Assembly: GCA_021464245.1 (NCBI GenBank)
Contig: JADCRB010000065.1
Span: 1,248,689-1,312,688 of the forward strand
Source: Carallia brachiata
Lineage: Eukaryota; Streptophyta; Magnoliopsida; Malpighiales; Rhizophoraceae
Direction of reading: 5' to 3'
DNA: 64,000 nucleotides
The number at the start of each line of letters is the position of its first letter. Position 1 is the stretch's first letter. The translations under genes and the position numbers were made by a program. Positions 37,259 to 50,229 of the stretch are shown in pieces. The notes beneath the pieces were generated by a model. It saw only the letters and a program-made list of their open reading frames with translations, did not search any database and had not been told where the DNA came from.

Positions 37259-40200
37259 TTCTCTCACTTAGCCAACGTGATCCCAAATAGGTGATACCGT
37301 AAACATGGCCGTATCTTGAACTACCCATACAAGTTAGTTTGTAACTGTAGTTTGTTTAATCAGAAATCTCTAATCATGACGGTTATGCAACACTCTTGGA
37401 AACATTTCCTTTCTTGTATTACAATGCTAATAAATTTCTAATCAAACACTTTAGTGAGAAAAAACCTTATTGAACGGAAAACTTTAAGCCTCAATTTATT
37501 CAGATCCTAAATAACTTTATTACAAATAAACTTTATGTGCACAAAATAATTCTTTATTTACAAATGACTAAAATGTCTCTAAAGTACCAAAACACCAGAG
37601 AACATGATCTGAAATAAGATTTAAGCAGAGTTAAAAAGATCTGTACACTCAAGATGATCCTTATATGACTTAACTGACAATCCTTTAGTTATCTGATTAG
37701 CAATCATAAGTTGAGTACTAATATGCTATATTACAAGTGCTTGTTCTTTAACATGATCTCTGACAACAAAAAACTTTATATCGATATGCTTGTTTCAGTT
37801 TTTGCTTTTATTGTTCTTTGAAAAGAACACTGCAGTTGAATTATCACAATATATCTTTAGTGGTTTAGAAATAAAATTCACAATATGTAGTCCTATGATA
37901 AAATTCTTTAATTATAGAGCTGTGCTGTAATCTCATGGCATACTATGAATTTTGCTTCCATAGTGGAAGAAGCAATGATAATTTGCTTGATGCTTCTCCA
38001 AGATACAGCAGCTTCAGCAAGCATAAAAACGTATCAAATAGTACACTTTATGTTGTCTACACAACCAGCAAAATCAGTATCTAAATACCTGACTACTTCC
38101 AAAATGTCGGTGTGCTTGTATGTAATCCTGTAGTCTTTGGTTCCTTGTAGATACCTCATAACCTTTTTGGCAGTTTTTAGTACTCTAACCCAAGACTACT
38201 TTGGTATCTTCCCAACATTCTTACTGCAAATGTAATATAAGGTCTAGTGCAGACCTGTGCATACATAAGGCTATTAATTGCTGATACATATAGTATCTGC
38301 TTCATCTCTTCCTGCTCCAAGTCATTTTGTAAAATATTGTGCAAGACTGAATTTGTCCCCTTTGACAATAGGTGCTACAGTAGAAGTACAACTTTCTATC
38401 CTGAATCTCTTTATAACCTTTCCAATATAGGTCTTTTGAGATAATTTCAACATTTGCTAAGATCTATCTTTATGAATTTTTTTGCCAACGACATAAAAAG
38501 CTTTATCCATATCCTTCATTTCAAAATTCTAAGAGAGAAATTTCTTTGTCTCATGTAGCAACCCCAAATCATTGCATGGAAGTAAAATATCATCCACATA
38601 TAAGACTAAAATAATGTACTTGCTCCTACTAACCTTAAGGTATATACATTGATCCACAATATTTTCTCGAAAATCATATGAAACTATAAAATTGTGAAAT
38701 TTTATTTACTACTGTCGGAAGGCTTGCTTGAACCCATATATGGATTTTTTGAGCTTGCATACCAAATGACTTCCTCAATAGTAAAACCTTCAGTTTGACT
38801 CATGTATACCTTTTCCTTAAGATCCCCATTCAAAAAAACAGTTTTTATATCTAACTAATATAACTCTAAATCAAAATGAGCTACTAAAGTTATGATAATT
38901 CTAAATGAATCCTTCTTATAAACTGAAGAGAAGGTTTCATGATAGTCAATACCCTCTTTTTGAGTGAAACATTTAACGACAAGTTTAGCCTTATATCTTT
39001 CAATACTACAAGATGAGTCCCTTTCGGTTTTATTAATCCATTTGCAGTCAATGGCTACGGCTCTTTCTGGTAATTTAACAAGGTCTCAAACTTGATTGTT
39101 GGCCATAAATTCCATCTCTTCCTTTATGACATTGTACTATAATTTTAACTTTTTACTTTCCATGGCCTGTGAAAATGTGCAAGGATCATCTTTATGATTG
39201 ATATCAGTCTTTTGTAGATATATAAAATAGTCATCAATAATTGCAATTTTCTTCATTTTTGAGGATCTCCTTAACCCTTCGTTTTGTAGATTTTCATCAT
39301 GGGCGACTGGTTCCACATCTGTTTGTACTATATTAGGCATTTGATCTTGAATTTGTTGTTCATTAATATAATTATGTGAATTTTGCTAAACAACAAATAA
39401 GCCTCTAGAGTTTATGGGACTTTCAGTGCAATCATTATTTTCCTCAAATTACACATTTCGAGGAAATTCACTCCCACTAAATTTGTGATTATCAAAAAAT
39501 TTTGCATTCCTAACTTTAACAATTCTACTTGTGCTTGAAGAACAGTAAAATCTATATCTTTGGAGGCATAGCCTAATAAAAAACTCACTAGTTGTCCTTG
39601 GATTTAGTTGTCCTTGTATTTAATTTCTTTAATTGAGGATTGTAAACCTTTTCTTCAGTAAGATAACCTCATACATGCATATGTCTTAAATTGAGTATTC
39701 ATCCATTCCACAACTCAAATGGAGTTTTAGAAACAGTTTTCGATAAAACCCTGTTTAAGACGTATGCAGCAATTTTTAAGGTTTTACTCTATAAATTTAA
39801 TGGGAGATTGGAATCATTGATCAAGCCCCTCACCATGTTCATAGGTGTTCGGTTCTTTCTTTCTACTACACCATTTTGTTGAGGTGTACTTAGAGTGGTA
39901 TACTATATAATAATATCCTCATCTTTAAGGAACTTAACAAATAAACCTTTCATTTGTCCCATCTTTGTGTAGCTTCCATAATATTCTCCACCCTTGTCAG
40001 ATTTTATAATTTTGATCTTTTTATCCTTTTGTTTCTCTACTTCAATCTTATATATTTTAAAAGTATCAAGTGCTTAAACTTTATCAAACAATGAGTAGAG
40101 ATATATAAATCTTGTATGATCATTAATGAATAAGATAAATATCTCTGACCATTGAAACAGAAAGTGGGAAATGGTCCACAAATATCTATGTGCATAATCT

Positions 40201-40360
40201 CAAGAATTTCTGAACTTCTCTTGGCACCTTTAATGCTTTTGTTGGTTTGATTGCCCTTTATGCAATCCATACAAGTACAAAATTTATAAAGTCAAGAGTT
40301 GTTAAACTTTCATCATTCTGAAGCCTCTTTATTCTCTAAAAAGAGATGTGACTTAACCTT

Positions 40361-40404
40361 TTGTGCCATAATTGAGAAGATTTTGTGCCATAATTGAGAA
40401 GATT
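40361..40404. repeat. 22-bp tandem duplication in the integrase remnant
   Basis: Two head-to-tail copies of a 22-bp unit starting TTGTGCCATAATTGAG. The surrounding minus-strand peptide repeats part of the conserved LWHK motif, showing a duplication after the element decayed. Confidence 0.9.
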
Positions 40405-43400
40405 GCTCATTAATAATATATCTCTTTATATCAATATTGTCATGCAATGTAACATTACATTCCTGAGTGAGCTCTAAATTGAATTTGTATAAACTACTAA
40501 TCAAATAACCAAAACCAACATTAATTTTATTATGTAAATACTGAAAATTTTGTTCGAAAAAACAAACTGATAATTAAACTGAACTAATATGCAAAATGAA
40601 ACTAAATTCCTAAAAAACGAAGGAATATAAAAGGTATTTTGCAAGTCTAAAACAAATCCAGTTTTTAAAATTAAATGATAAGTCCCCACAACCTCAACAT
40701 GAAAACACATTCGATTTTCCAAATAGATGTCTTGTTCACTTTCTTTCGGCTTCCTTAGTTGTAGAAAATGACCCTACATACTATTGACAGTATGAATTGT
40801 AGAACTAAAATCAATCTACTATTTATTATTTGGAGCATCAATTAAAAGAGATCGATGACACACCAACGATATAAGAGTACTTTTCTTTTCCAGTCATGTC
40901 TTATACTTAAGGCAGTCTTTCTTTATGTGTTCACGTTTCTTGTAGAAAAAGCATGCTACCCTATTGTTAGATTTCTTCATCGGCACATTTGTATCTTTTT
41001 TCCAATATATAGCACCTTTACCCTTTTTGCCTTTTCCCTTCTCTTTAATCATGAGCACTTTTCAGATTCTCGTGCTTCATTTTTTCCTCCTTTTGGACAC
41101 ACATGGTTAGAAGCTCATTGATTGACCATTTATCGTTATGTGTGTTATATGATGTCTTCAATGATGTATATGTAGGAGGAAGAGAATTTAGGATAAAGTA
41201 AACAAGAAAGGTATCAGATATATTAATCTTAAGGGACTTAAGTTGAGAATCAATGTCCCTTATTTCTATAATGTGCTCACGCACACTTTTAGAATTGTCA
41301 AAATTCTTTTCTGAAAATTTCTTCATAAAGATGCTGACTAATGCCTTATCAGATTTCACAAACAATTCTTCAATGACTTTTATGAAATCTTTAGCCTTTT
41401 CTTTATGTGGAATAGAACCCCTATACTTTTACTGATGTGAGACTTAATGAGCATCAAACTTAGGCAATTGGATCACTTCCACTTTTCAAAAGCAGCTCTT
41501 TCGATTAGTGCACTTGATTTTATGGGAATAGGTGGTTCATCCATATAGAAGGCCAAATCCATATCCATGAACCCTAAAGCCAAAAGGAGCTTTTCATTCC
41601 AATCCACCAAATTGTCACTCGACAACATTGGAATACGAGAATGATCATAAAAAGCAGTAGGAACAACTACATTAACTAATAAACATACACAATTAATGTC
41701 ATGAGAATGAACCATTACAAAATATAAATTCAAACCTTCTTGTAGGCAAACTTTACTATATGTATTGAATTTATATATATACTTTATAATAAGACTAATA
41801 AATCAAACATTAAAACTAAAAAATTTTATACTTGTGAGCATAAGAAAAATTCAAATTTTAATATCTAATTAAAATCTTATTACAATTAATTCAATAAAAC
41901 AAATACCTCTTTCTGGGGTCAAGTAATTTATTTTAAAGAATTAATTGTAATTCTTATATGTCATTTGTAATTGAACGATTATATTTTTATATGATTTAAA
42001 TCACTAATATCATAATAATTTAAAATATTGTGGCTACTCTCAAATTATTAGGATATTCTTTGAATACCATTCATTAAACCAAATATAGTATATACATGTA
42101 AAATCCTAGAATCAATTTTAGGAACTTGACATATCATGCACAAATATGTTTGCCAATTAACAAGTGGAAAACCGAATCATATAAGCCACATATATGAAAA
42201 TTATCAACTAAAATTTCTACTGCCATCATTGTTATGTCCAATTCTAAAACATAGTCTTTGAATTTTTTGTTGGACAAAATCATAAAAGCCTTGTGTATCG
42301 GCCGCTTTATTATTCTTATTTGCTTGGCAAAATGAATACTAGAATCCTTTTTTAGGTTCCGACAAACTAGCTCTACAAAAGAGACATGCCTCTTTCTTTT
42401 CCTTGTGTAGACGTATCTTTATGTTCTCTTTATGTCATCATCATGCCTACATGACATGCACATAACATAGAAGAAAAAGTTCCAGACGACAGTTCCTTTA
42501 TTTTTTAGACCAATCGTATCATGCATCATATAATGCATCATGCCCTTTTTTATGCATCATGTACATTTATGGCACAAAACTTGACTTGTGGTAAATTGAT
42601 ATACAAAAACTAATTTATCAATGGAGGCCACAAGAATTTAATTTATGTTATAAAAGTTTCTATGCAATACCAGTAACACATTCATGTATTCATGCATCCC
42701 ATGAGCCATCAGTTTAACGTAGATATTTCACCGTCCAAGCCAACAACAATCTTTGAGAGGCTTAAGTTCATAAAATAAACTTATACGGTATATGCATGTG
42801 CCGTAACATAATAATTCAATTACCAAATACATGCTTCTATCTGGGTTTAAAATAACATAACAATTACTGCATATCTACAAGTGATCTGGATGGTATACTT
42901 GTGGTCATCATCAAGCATGTCTTTATTTACACACACATACATGGCATACAAGTGAAGTTGATATTAACCAGAATTAACATGCTTCAATCTGGGCTCATAA
43001 GACTTGAGTTTTTAAGTCTGTGCAATCTATGCGAACATGGATTTGTCATACATCAACGAGTTAATATTATTTTATTGAAATACTGGACTTGATTTGATTA
43101 TGAGCTGAACAAGTTACCGTCATCAAGTACGCAAACGACAACTCAAAATATATATTTCAGGGCTAGCGATGGCCGACGGTAAATGGAAACCACCGAACTA
43201 GATTGTCATATATATACATTTGTTCAATCTGTTTAACCAAATTAATTTCTTTATTTTCTTTGTACCCCGATTATTCCTGTGTATCATACAGGCCTGACAC
43301 TTCAATCATCAAGCAACCAACCATTTGATAAATTAATATATAGGTATACGGCATATTTCAATATTTATAGAACCCAAAATTCTGTTATTTAACTCATAGG

Positions 43401-43561
43401 TTTCTTTTGTCCGTCACTTAACATCCATGACAATAAGCCATCAAACACAGAATCATACATGACCAAGAACATATGTGTCGTGTGCATGTTAGGTATGCAT
43501 TCATGTATGTATATGCCGTGAAAAAGAGCATAATCACACCAGGCGGACAAAGATCTCCAAC

Positions 43562-43584
43562 TATATATATATATATATATATAT
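43562..43584. repeat. AT dinucleotide microsatellite
   Basis: About eleven uninterrupted TA units in the leader of the copia element. Confidence 0.9.
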
Positions 43585-43637
43585 TGAAAATCATGCTTCC
43601 TTCACAAACGTAATCAATATAACTTAAAGGTAAGTTC

Positions 43638-43962
43638 TGATCCGAAATGTAACTCAAGTATTTTTTATTTTAGTAACAGCGCCTTTTAACCTATAAACAA
43701 ATACTTTCAGAAGTGTATGCTTTCGGAAGCGTACAATGATGATTTACAAGATTCTTCTTATATATGATAGGTTAGGAAACTTGCCAGTTACCGATTTTTA
43801 TCCTAGTTCCTCCATTAAGGATAGTGACTATAACATGTTTAAACTTCAAACTAGTTATTCTTATGCAATCGCAATAAATAAGTAATTATTCTTAATTATC
43901 ACTTTAAATAACTCAAATTTTATATTTTAATCATATGGGCCACCTTAAGGATATTTTTAACA
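43638..43962 (-). repeat. 5' LTR of the copia element
   Basis: Matches the copy at 36909-37258 through landmarks such as TTTAGTAACAG/TTTAGTAATAG, CAGTTACCGATTTTTATCC and AAGGATATTTTTAACA. The clear divergence between the two LTRs indicates an old insertion. No exact 5-bp target duplication could be matched across the outer edges. Confidence 0.7.
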
Positions 43963-46900
43963 GTTTAGACATCATGATTTATCTTCCACACCATTAATGG
44001 AACCCAATTAATTTCAGCCATGCACTAGAAGAATGGCTGGTGAGTGTACATATGCAATCGTGTAATTCGGGGTATCCATAGTTGAATTGATAGCTAAAAA
44101 CGACCAGTTATTTAGTCAAATTAACAACATATGAATCCATTTACTTAATTAGGAAGGAGTTCTCTTTGTAAAAGAAATAAAGAAAGCTATTTTAGTCTGC
44201 TTGGTGGCTTTACAAATAAAACAAATTATACTACCGTATAATAGCAAAGTCCAGAAAAAAGTAAATAAATTTACTCCAACAATGTGCACTGCTATGTGCG
44301 CCCATCCATGCAAGAACCCAGTAGAGATCTGGTAATCCGAAGAATGAACAGCCTAGAAATTTTGGCAAGAAAAATATCCTAATTCATTTTAGAAAAAGAA
44401 ATGTGAAAAAATAGTAAGTTCCATCTTACTGTACTTTCTATATGACTGGAGTGAAGCAAAACAATGGGCATTGTAAAACAGGAAGTAAAGATTATTATAT
44501 ATATAAGCTTGACTCTCTAAGCACACCTTATCTTAAGAAAATTATTGGTATTGTTCCCAACATCATGACTTGATTTCATATCCTTCGTTGCTTAAATTCC
44601 CATTAACAGAAGTATAAGATCAAACCATGTTCCTGATTTCATGCCTCTGAATTTGGCTTTCCCTAATCAAACATCACCATTATTGACATGATGTAATTAC
44701 TGTAGTTTTTTTTTTAAAAAAAAAGTTGCACTACTATGATGGGTCTAACTAATTATCCACGTAACTGTGAATGTTGTTCTCGTGGACCGTGTGAATAGTG
44801 GTCTACATACATGTTGAGTGTTGAGAGTGTGATTAAGATATAAATTACATAATCATTCGAAGTGATAATTTAATGATAAATCAGTGTGTTTTCATATTAA
44901 CGACCTGAGTTTGAACCTTCGTTCCCGCACTCTTCCCTAACACAAGCTAAGTAGCCTTCAGGTGTAAAAAGTGATGCACGACGTTAGATGCACGTTTCGC
45001 TAATTGTTGTGGTCTCCAATGATAAAATCATGTATGGTTTACTAGTGTTCGAATAGTAGGTCTGTATCTTTGAGATGATTGAACTAGATTTTAACAAAGG
45101 GGAGTTACTATGATTTCAGCGAGCAAATTTGATAACCGATATACTCACAATGTATTCTTTTTTTGTTAAAAAAAAGATATAAACTACGTATATCACTATT
45201 TATCTATGTTATAAAAGAGCTCAAAAAGTTAAAAAATCAGAACAACATCACTAAAATTCGTATAAAAATTTAAAAGAATTTAATAAAAATACTCCAATTA
45301 ATTGTGATAGAATCACACACGGCTTATATATCACTTTAGAATATATGCTCAACACAAAAATTTAAGTCTAATCGATGTAGACTTCGTTGTAATTCATTTC
45401 TTCAAATCACTCTAAATGAAGTTCATTCCTCTTTTTTTTTTTTTTTCTAAATTAAAAATAGCATATACCATTAGGAACTAGCCAGACTTCTTTGGATTGA
45501 GTCATGGCGGATGTAGTTAGAAATTTGTGAAGGCAAATGTCAAGCTTGAAAAATAAAAATATATATAATTATTATTAAATTTTTTTATTATTGTCTCTAC
45601 TAACATCTATATTTTGCTCTCTCTCTTTTTATTTTTGCCCCCACACAATGATTATTCTCTCAATTATTTTTCTATATACGAATGTGCCTCTATTAACAAA
45701 AGTTTCTAGATTAGCACCTAAATGGAGTCGAATCTTTATCGATCAAATCAGGTAGATTTTTTTAAAAATTCAACCTCAGTTCGGCCCTGGCATATAGTTG
45801 GAAGATTTTTAAAATATGAGCATCACTGAGTAATAATACTTATTTTTAATTTTATTTATTTATAAGAATAACTTATTGTTGGTGCACAATTTTTTATTTT
45901 TTATTGCTACCGAAAAGTTTTGTTTCGTAAAATAAAGGATAAAGAAAAAGCAGATCTTCGACATTTTCACGTGAACATTGCTCCATCTGGAAACTGGTCC
46001 CACGCGCTTTTTCTACCACGCGGCCATCTTTAGCTGTCAAAAGTCAAAATTCCGTTGTCACCTCTGAGGGTGACGGCAGCGAAACATGAACCGCGCGTCT
46101 CTCAATAGCGTGGGAATCCCTGGTGGAGCCCAGTTGATTACGTGTCAACTGTTTAAAGGCCTAACTCGTTACAGAATCTGACCTCATCATTTGTAGGGTC
46201 ACACAATAATTTCGTTAATAATCTCGTCTGGTGGGACCCCAATAGACAGTTAAACATTTTCCTTTTTAAATCTCAGTTTTTTTAACATAATTTATTGAAA
46301 CAATCTTTTAAAATCTTTTAATTTTATGTTTCAATTTTAGTGATTTTATTTATTTATTTATTTATTTTTTTGCTTTGCAGCCTCCTTGTAACCAATTTGT
46401 TTGCTTTTTGTATATAACAGTACCGTATCATTTTAGATATTTTATTATGTGACTTTGACACAACATTAACACAATAAAATACTATTCGATGTATATATAG
46501 TCCTTTAAAATTGAATTAATGTGTTTATTCAATCGCTATTTATATATTTTATATTTGATGATTTTTATTCTTTTGCCTTTTCTATATGTATACTCATATT
46601 AATAATTAATACTATTAGTTATACATTTTAATAAATATTTGAATTTATTATCAGTATCATACTTTTTTAAGAGTTGTTGTACATTTTTTTTATTTGTTGT
46701 ATATTTATAATCTTAAATGCAGGAGCACGACCATTGAATGCATATTAATACGATATCCATATCCCTACTGTGTCAAAAAGAATATGCGTTTCACGTGACT
46801 TTTGTTTAGATCGAATCTTCTTCTGGGTCATAAATTCTGAATCTTATGGTGCAAATATTTTGATACAGGAATAAATAAAATCTAATAATATAGGAAACCT

Positions 46901-48481
46901 GAAAATCCATTAATTTTTCCTTGTAAAATTATTCATCAATTAATGTTAGAATTCGGTTAGATAACCTAATGGCGACAATTGTAGCTTAGTTATTATAATA
47001 ATGTAGATACATTTTGTACTCATTTCATGTTCAAAATAAATAAATAAATAAAGAAATATGGTTCCCAAAATTTTCGCCTAGATCAAAGGAAGTCACTTTG
47101 CACTTTCTTAAATAATTAAGTTGATATAAAGTAAATAAAAAGATATATTATTTGTATTTTGCAATCGTGACCGAACAAACTTCCATAAATAAGTAGATTC
47201 TTTGTCCTCTAGCACAGAAAACAGGATAAATGTCATGAGGGTCAAACCCTCCAAAATGAAAAACGTGGAAAATATTGTTCCATAGAAAGGGTGGTTTTAG
47301 TTATTTGTTTGCAATAAAGGGCATTATTTTTTGATTAGCAAGCCACCTTCACCAATCTCCATGAAGAGAAGCATGAGACGAGATGCCTTAAAAAATTCTT
47401 CAGACACAACACAACAAAAGTATTTGTGAAAGACAGAGCTGATCTCTTCGCTTTCCATATATTGTTATAGTGCTGTATCGTGTAGGACTCTCAAACTGTT
47501 CAATAACGGTTGGCAAAGACTTTATCATGTGCGCCAAAACTGAAAGACCCACATGGTGGAAAGGACATTAAAAAAAAAAAAAGAAAGGAAAAAAAAAAAA
47601 AACTTTGCACATTGCATCATGCTTCGAGCATTACAGCTACCAAAACGGAATGCATTGCATCAAGGAATGAATGAACCCATCAATGGAATAAGTGGAAAAA
47701 ATCAAGAATGTGCGTATTGGTTGGAGTGTAGGAAATGAATGAATCAATTAATGAGAATTGAACTGGAAAGAAAGTGGTTGAATGCAGACAAGAGACTAAG
47801 AAACAGTAATAAATAGTTCCTTTTCTGAAATACATTTGAATTCAACGATGATGAGATGGTTTTTTTTTTGTTTTTTTTGTTTTTCTGGCCAAGTTGAATT
47901 CAAGAAGGAGGCTTAACAATAAGCAAGATTTAGGGTTTGAACTTTAGATCTTATCTCAACTTTTTATTTGGTGATCGGGGTTGAAACTCTAGATTTTACC
48001 TCAAATTTTTATTTGGTGATCGGGCTATACCTAGTGGTTATGAGATCATTGTTTTAGGTATTGTAATTTTGTGCACGAATGCATGCACATATGTACAGAA
48101 ACATAAAGATGGAGCCATAGTGTGGAGAGAGAGAGAGAATCAGTGAGCCACCAACTAAATCTCATATGTGACAAGTTCAACTCCAAAGTCCAAACAATTT
48201 GAAAATATAAACTCCAGTACAATAACACAATTGAAGCAAATTTTAGCAGAACACAGATAGTAGTGTAATTTCTTACAAACACTTCAATAATATGCTTCTA
48301 AGTAGCTTTTTACAATAAGTGATATATATGCTTCACTAGAAGAAAACAGCTAAAAGTAATTTCCTTTAACCCCTCCACTAGATTCAACAAATCTATACAC
48401 AGAACCACACCATTTTTTATGAACAATATAGTAAAATGAAATTCCTCTTTTGGTCTTTTCCTTGGAGTTAATTTTTTCTTT
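43963..48481. other. Spacer downstream of the NAC gene
   Basis: 4.5 kb of mostly AT-rich sequence with no supportable gene. A GC-richer patch rich in ACGT-type elements lies at 45960-46220, a TTTA microsatellite near 46346-46369, and a 45-bp tandem duplication at 47933-48023. The 47553-47738 frame has no known motif. Confidence 0.6.
47933..48023. repeat. Imperfect 45-bp tandem duplication
   Basis: Two units starting at 47933 and 47978, both ending TTTTTATTTGGTGATCGG, with several substitutions between them. It lies about 460 bp beyond the NAC stop codon. Confidence 0.85.
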
Positions 48482-49721
48482 TTAAAAATTCCAAAAACTA
48501 TCAACGTCCACTGGTCCAGCTGAAGTAGAAGGTGCATCTTGATCATCAAAGGGCCTCTTTCCCATGTCAAGATTTGATATGACAGAAGAGATTTCTGTGT
48601 TCATATCAGTACTTAACCCTGTTTCTTGTGAGACACTAATCCTCTCCCTCTCTGTCTCCAAACTCTGCTTCATGTTTGGTCCTTTGTTTTCAATCAGGGC
48701 CCTTAAAATTAAGCGATCTGGGGCAAGAACAGAACTTGGGTATTGCAGATTTGTTGACACTGGGATGGTCTGAGCCGAGTAGTAAGAATTCGAAAGTGGG
48801 ATTATTGGGAAAACATCAGCAGGGTTGGAAGAAACTGTTGACAGATGATTGCTGATGCTGTCAATTATGCCTTGTTGGTTTCTTTGAACATCAATGGAAT
48901 TGGAGAAGCAGGGCACGTACATCGATTCACCCGCAGTCTTAGTCTTACAATTGTAAGGAGATGAATCCATCAATGGTGGTAGACCAGAAGGACCCAATTC
49001 ATTACCAACTAGTCCTGAAATATGGTTTTTCTTTCCACCAGAACTCTTCTGGAAAACCCTGCAAATCACCCATTCATTCTGCATGACAAGAAGAACAAAA
49101 TCCATTATAAGAGAAGCAGTTTAAAACAGAATTTAAGACAGGGGAAATTGGGAAATAGTGAGAAGTGTACCTTGGCAGATTTGGGAAGGTTATGGACGGA
49201 AAATATTCCCTCCAATCTGTATTCATGCATGACCCAATTGCTCTTCTCTCCTTTAGGGGCTCTACCCTTGTAGAATACAAGGGTTTTCTTCATTCCAACC
49301 AAAAATTTTCCTCTATGGATCTCCTTATCTTTTCCTGTGGCTTTCCAGTAACCAGCCTCAGTTGCTCTATTTGTCCTCAGACCTGTTGGATACTTTCTGT
49401 CCCTCAGGCAGAAAAAGTACCATTCTTTCTCTCCCATTTTTGCTTTCCCTTCATTAAACAAAACCAGAGAAAAGTGAGACAATAATTAGACCAAATCCAA
49501 TTCAATACATATAGAATCTGTGATGAAAACTTACATGGCAGCTCCCATGGCTCCGACCTGTTCAAATCCACATCTCCAATAGCTCTACAAGAGAAGCTGA
49601 CGTCAAGAACCTTCTTGTACAAGTAGTGAGAAATAAGTTCCTCGTCGGTAGGGTGGAATCGGAACCCGGGGGGCAAATCCATCTTATCATCCTCCTTCAC
49701 AAGTCCAGAAATGATTCCCAT
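48482..49721 (-). CDS. NAC100: NAC transcription factor, NAC100/CUC-type, miR164 target
   Basis: DNA-binding transcription factor of the miR164-regulated NAC clade. Three exons, as typical for NAC genes: 49721-49535, 49448-49171 and 49078-48482, giving 353 residues. The NAC domain is complete: [97 protein letters not shown] and [12 protein letters not shown]. The C-terminal half is Ser/Asn-rich and ends in SFWNF, likely an activation region. Close similarity in the NAC domain is to Arabidopsis ANAC100 and ANAC079/080. I chose the ATG at 49721 because [20 protein letters not shown] fits the family's N-terminus; upstream in-frame ATGs at 49742 and 49790 run through A-rich leader. The frame is intact. 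Naming of the exact orthologue is tentative. Confidence 0.93.
48901..48921 (-). promoter_or_regulatory. miR164 target site in NAC exon 3
   Basis: The plus strand here (antisense to the mRNA) is the same as the known miR164a sequence at 20 of 21 positions; only position 19 differs (A instead of G). On the mRNA it encodes YVPCFSN, at the place where miR164-regulated NAC genes (CUC1, CUC2, ORE1, NAC100 group) carry their site. The match includes the seed and cleavage positions 10-11, so slicing is expected. Confidence 0.92.
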
Positions 49722-50198
49722 CTGTTGAAAAGCTAAAACCATATTTCCTTCCAAATTAAAAAAAAAAAAATGCATGCACTTCGAATGCAAAAGTTGGGTT
49801 TTTTAATGACCAAGAACCAAAATTCAGGCTCAATTCCTATACCAAAACCTTTAAACCGAACTAATATCAAGTGGGTGCTGACCAAACAGCTCTAATTCTC
49901 CATGTTTTTAAAGAAACTTGCAGAGAAGAACAGAAGGCCGGAAAGGTGTCAAATGGAAAGCGAACTACTAAGACCTAAAACAGAAAATGACTGAACACAA
50001 AGCTATAGAAAGTTAGGAAGAAAGTGATTGATTGAGAGGGAAAATTAAAAAGAAGAGAAAAGCCACAAAACTAAAGGGGACCTGAAAGATTGAGAGATGT
50101 TTGAGAGACAAGGCATTCAAGAGAAACACAGAAGCCCCTAAATACTGCTGTTTTTGGACAGCAAGAAACGTGGCATGTAAGGCAACCTTGATGGGTTG

Positions 50199-50229
50199 TT
50201 GTCTCTCTCTCTCTCTCTCTCTCTCTCTC
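50199..50229. repeat. CT/GA microsatellite upstream of the NAC gene
   Basis: About fifteen CT units, GA on the NAC strand, 480-510 bp upstream of the chosen start; likely leader or proximal promoter. Confidence 0.9.

Larger units (their letters stand above)
36909..43962 (-). mobile_element. Degenerate Ty1/copia LTR retrotransposon
   Basis: Roughly 7 kb flanked by two similar LTRs, with gag, protease, integrase, reverse transcriptase and RNase H remnants in Ty1/copia order on the minus strand. Gag pieces lie at about 41045-41733 and a zinc knuckle near 40930-40965. A protease-like stretch near 40770-40815 reads WIDFSSTIHT where a DSG/DTG-type active site is expected. Integrase pieces are at about 40030-40500. 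Reverse transcriptase, with YVDD at 38589-38600, covers about 38380-39340. RNase H (RYLDTDFAGCVD near 38050-38110) covers about 37640-38340. Stops and frame changes interrupt every domain, so it is inactive. A purine-rich tract (AAGTGAGAGAA, minus strand) adjoins the left LTR as expected. No primer-binding site was found, and the leader between the right LTR and gag is unusually long, about 1.9 kb. Confidence 0.85.

Noticed and set aside
44890..44930. B-box-like GAGTTTGAACC
   Set aside because: No A box at a suitable distance and no tRNA fold.
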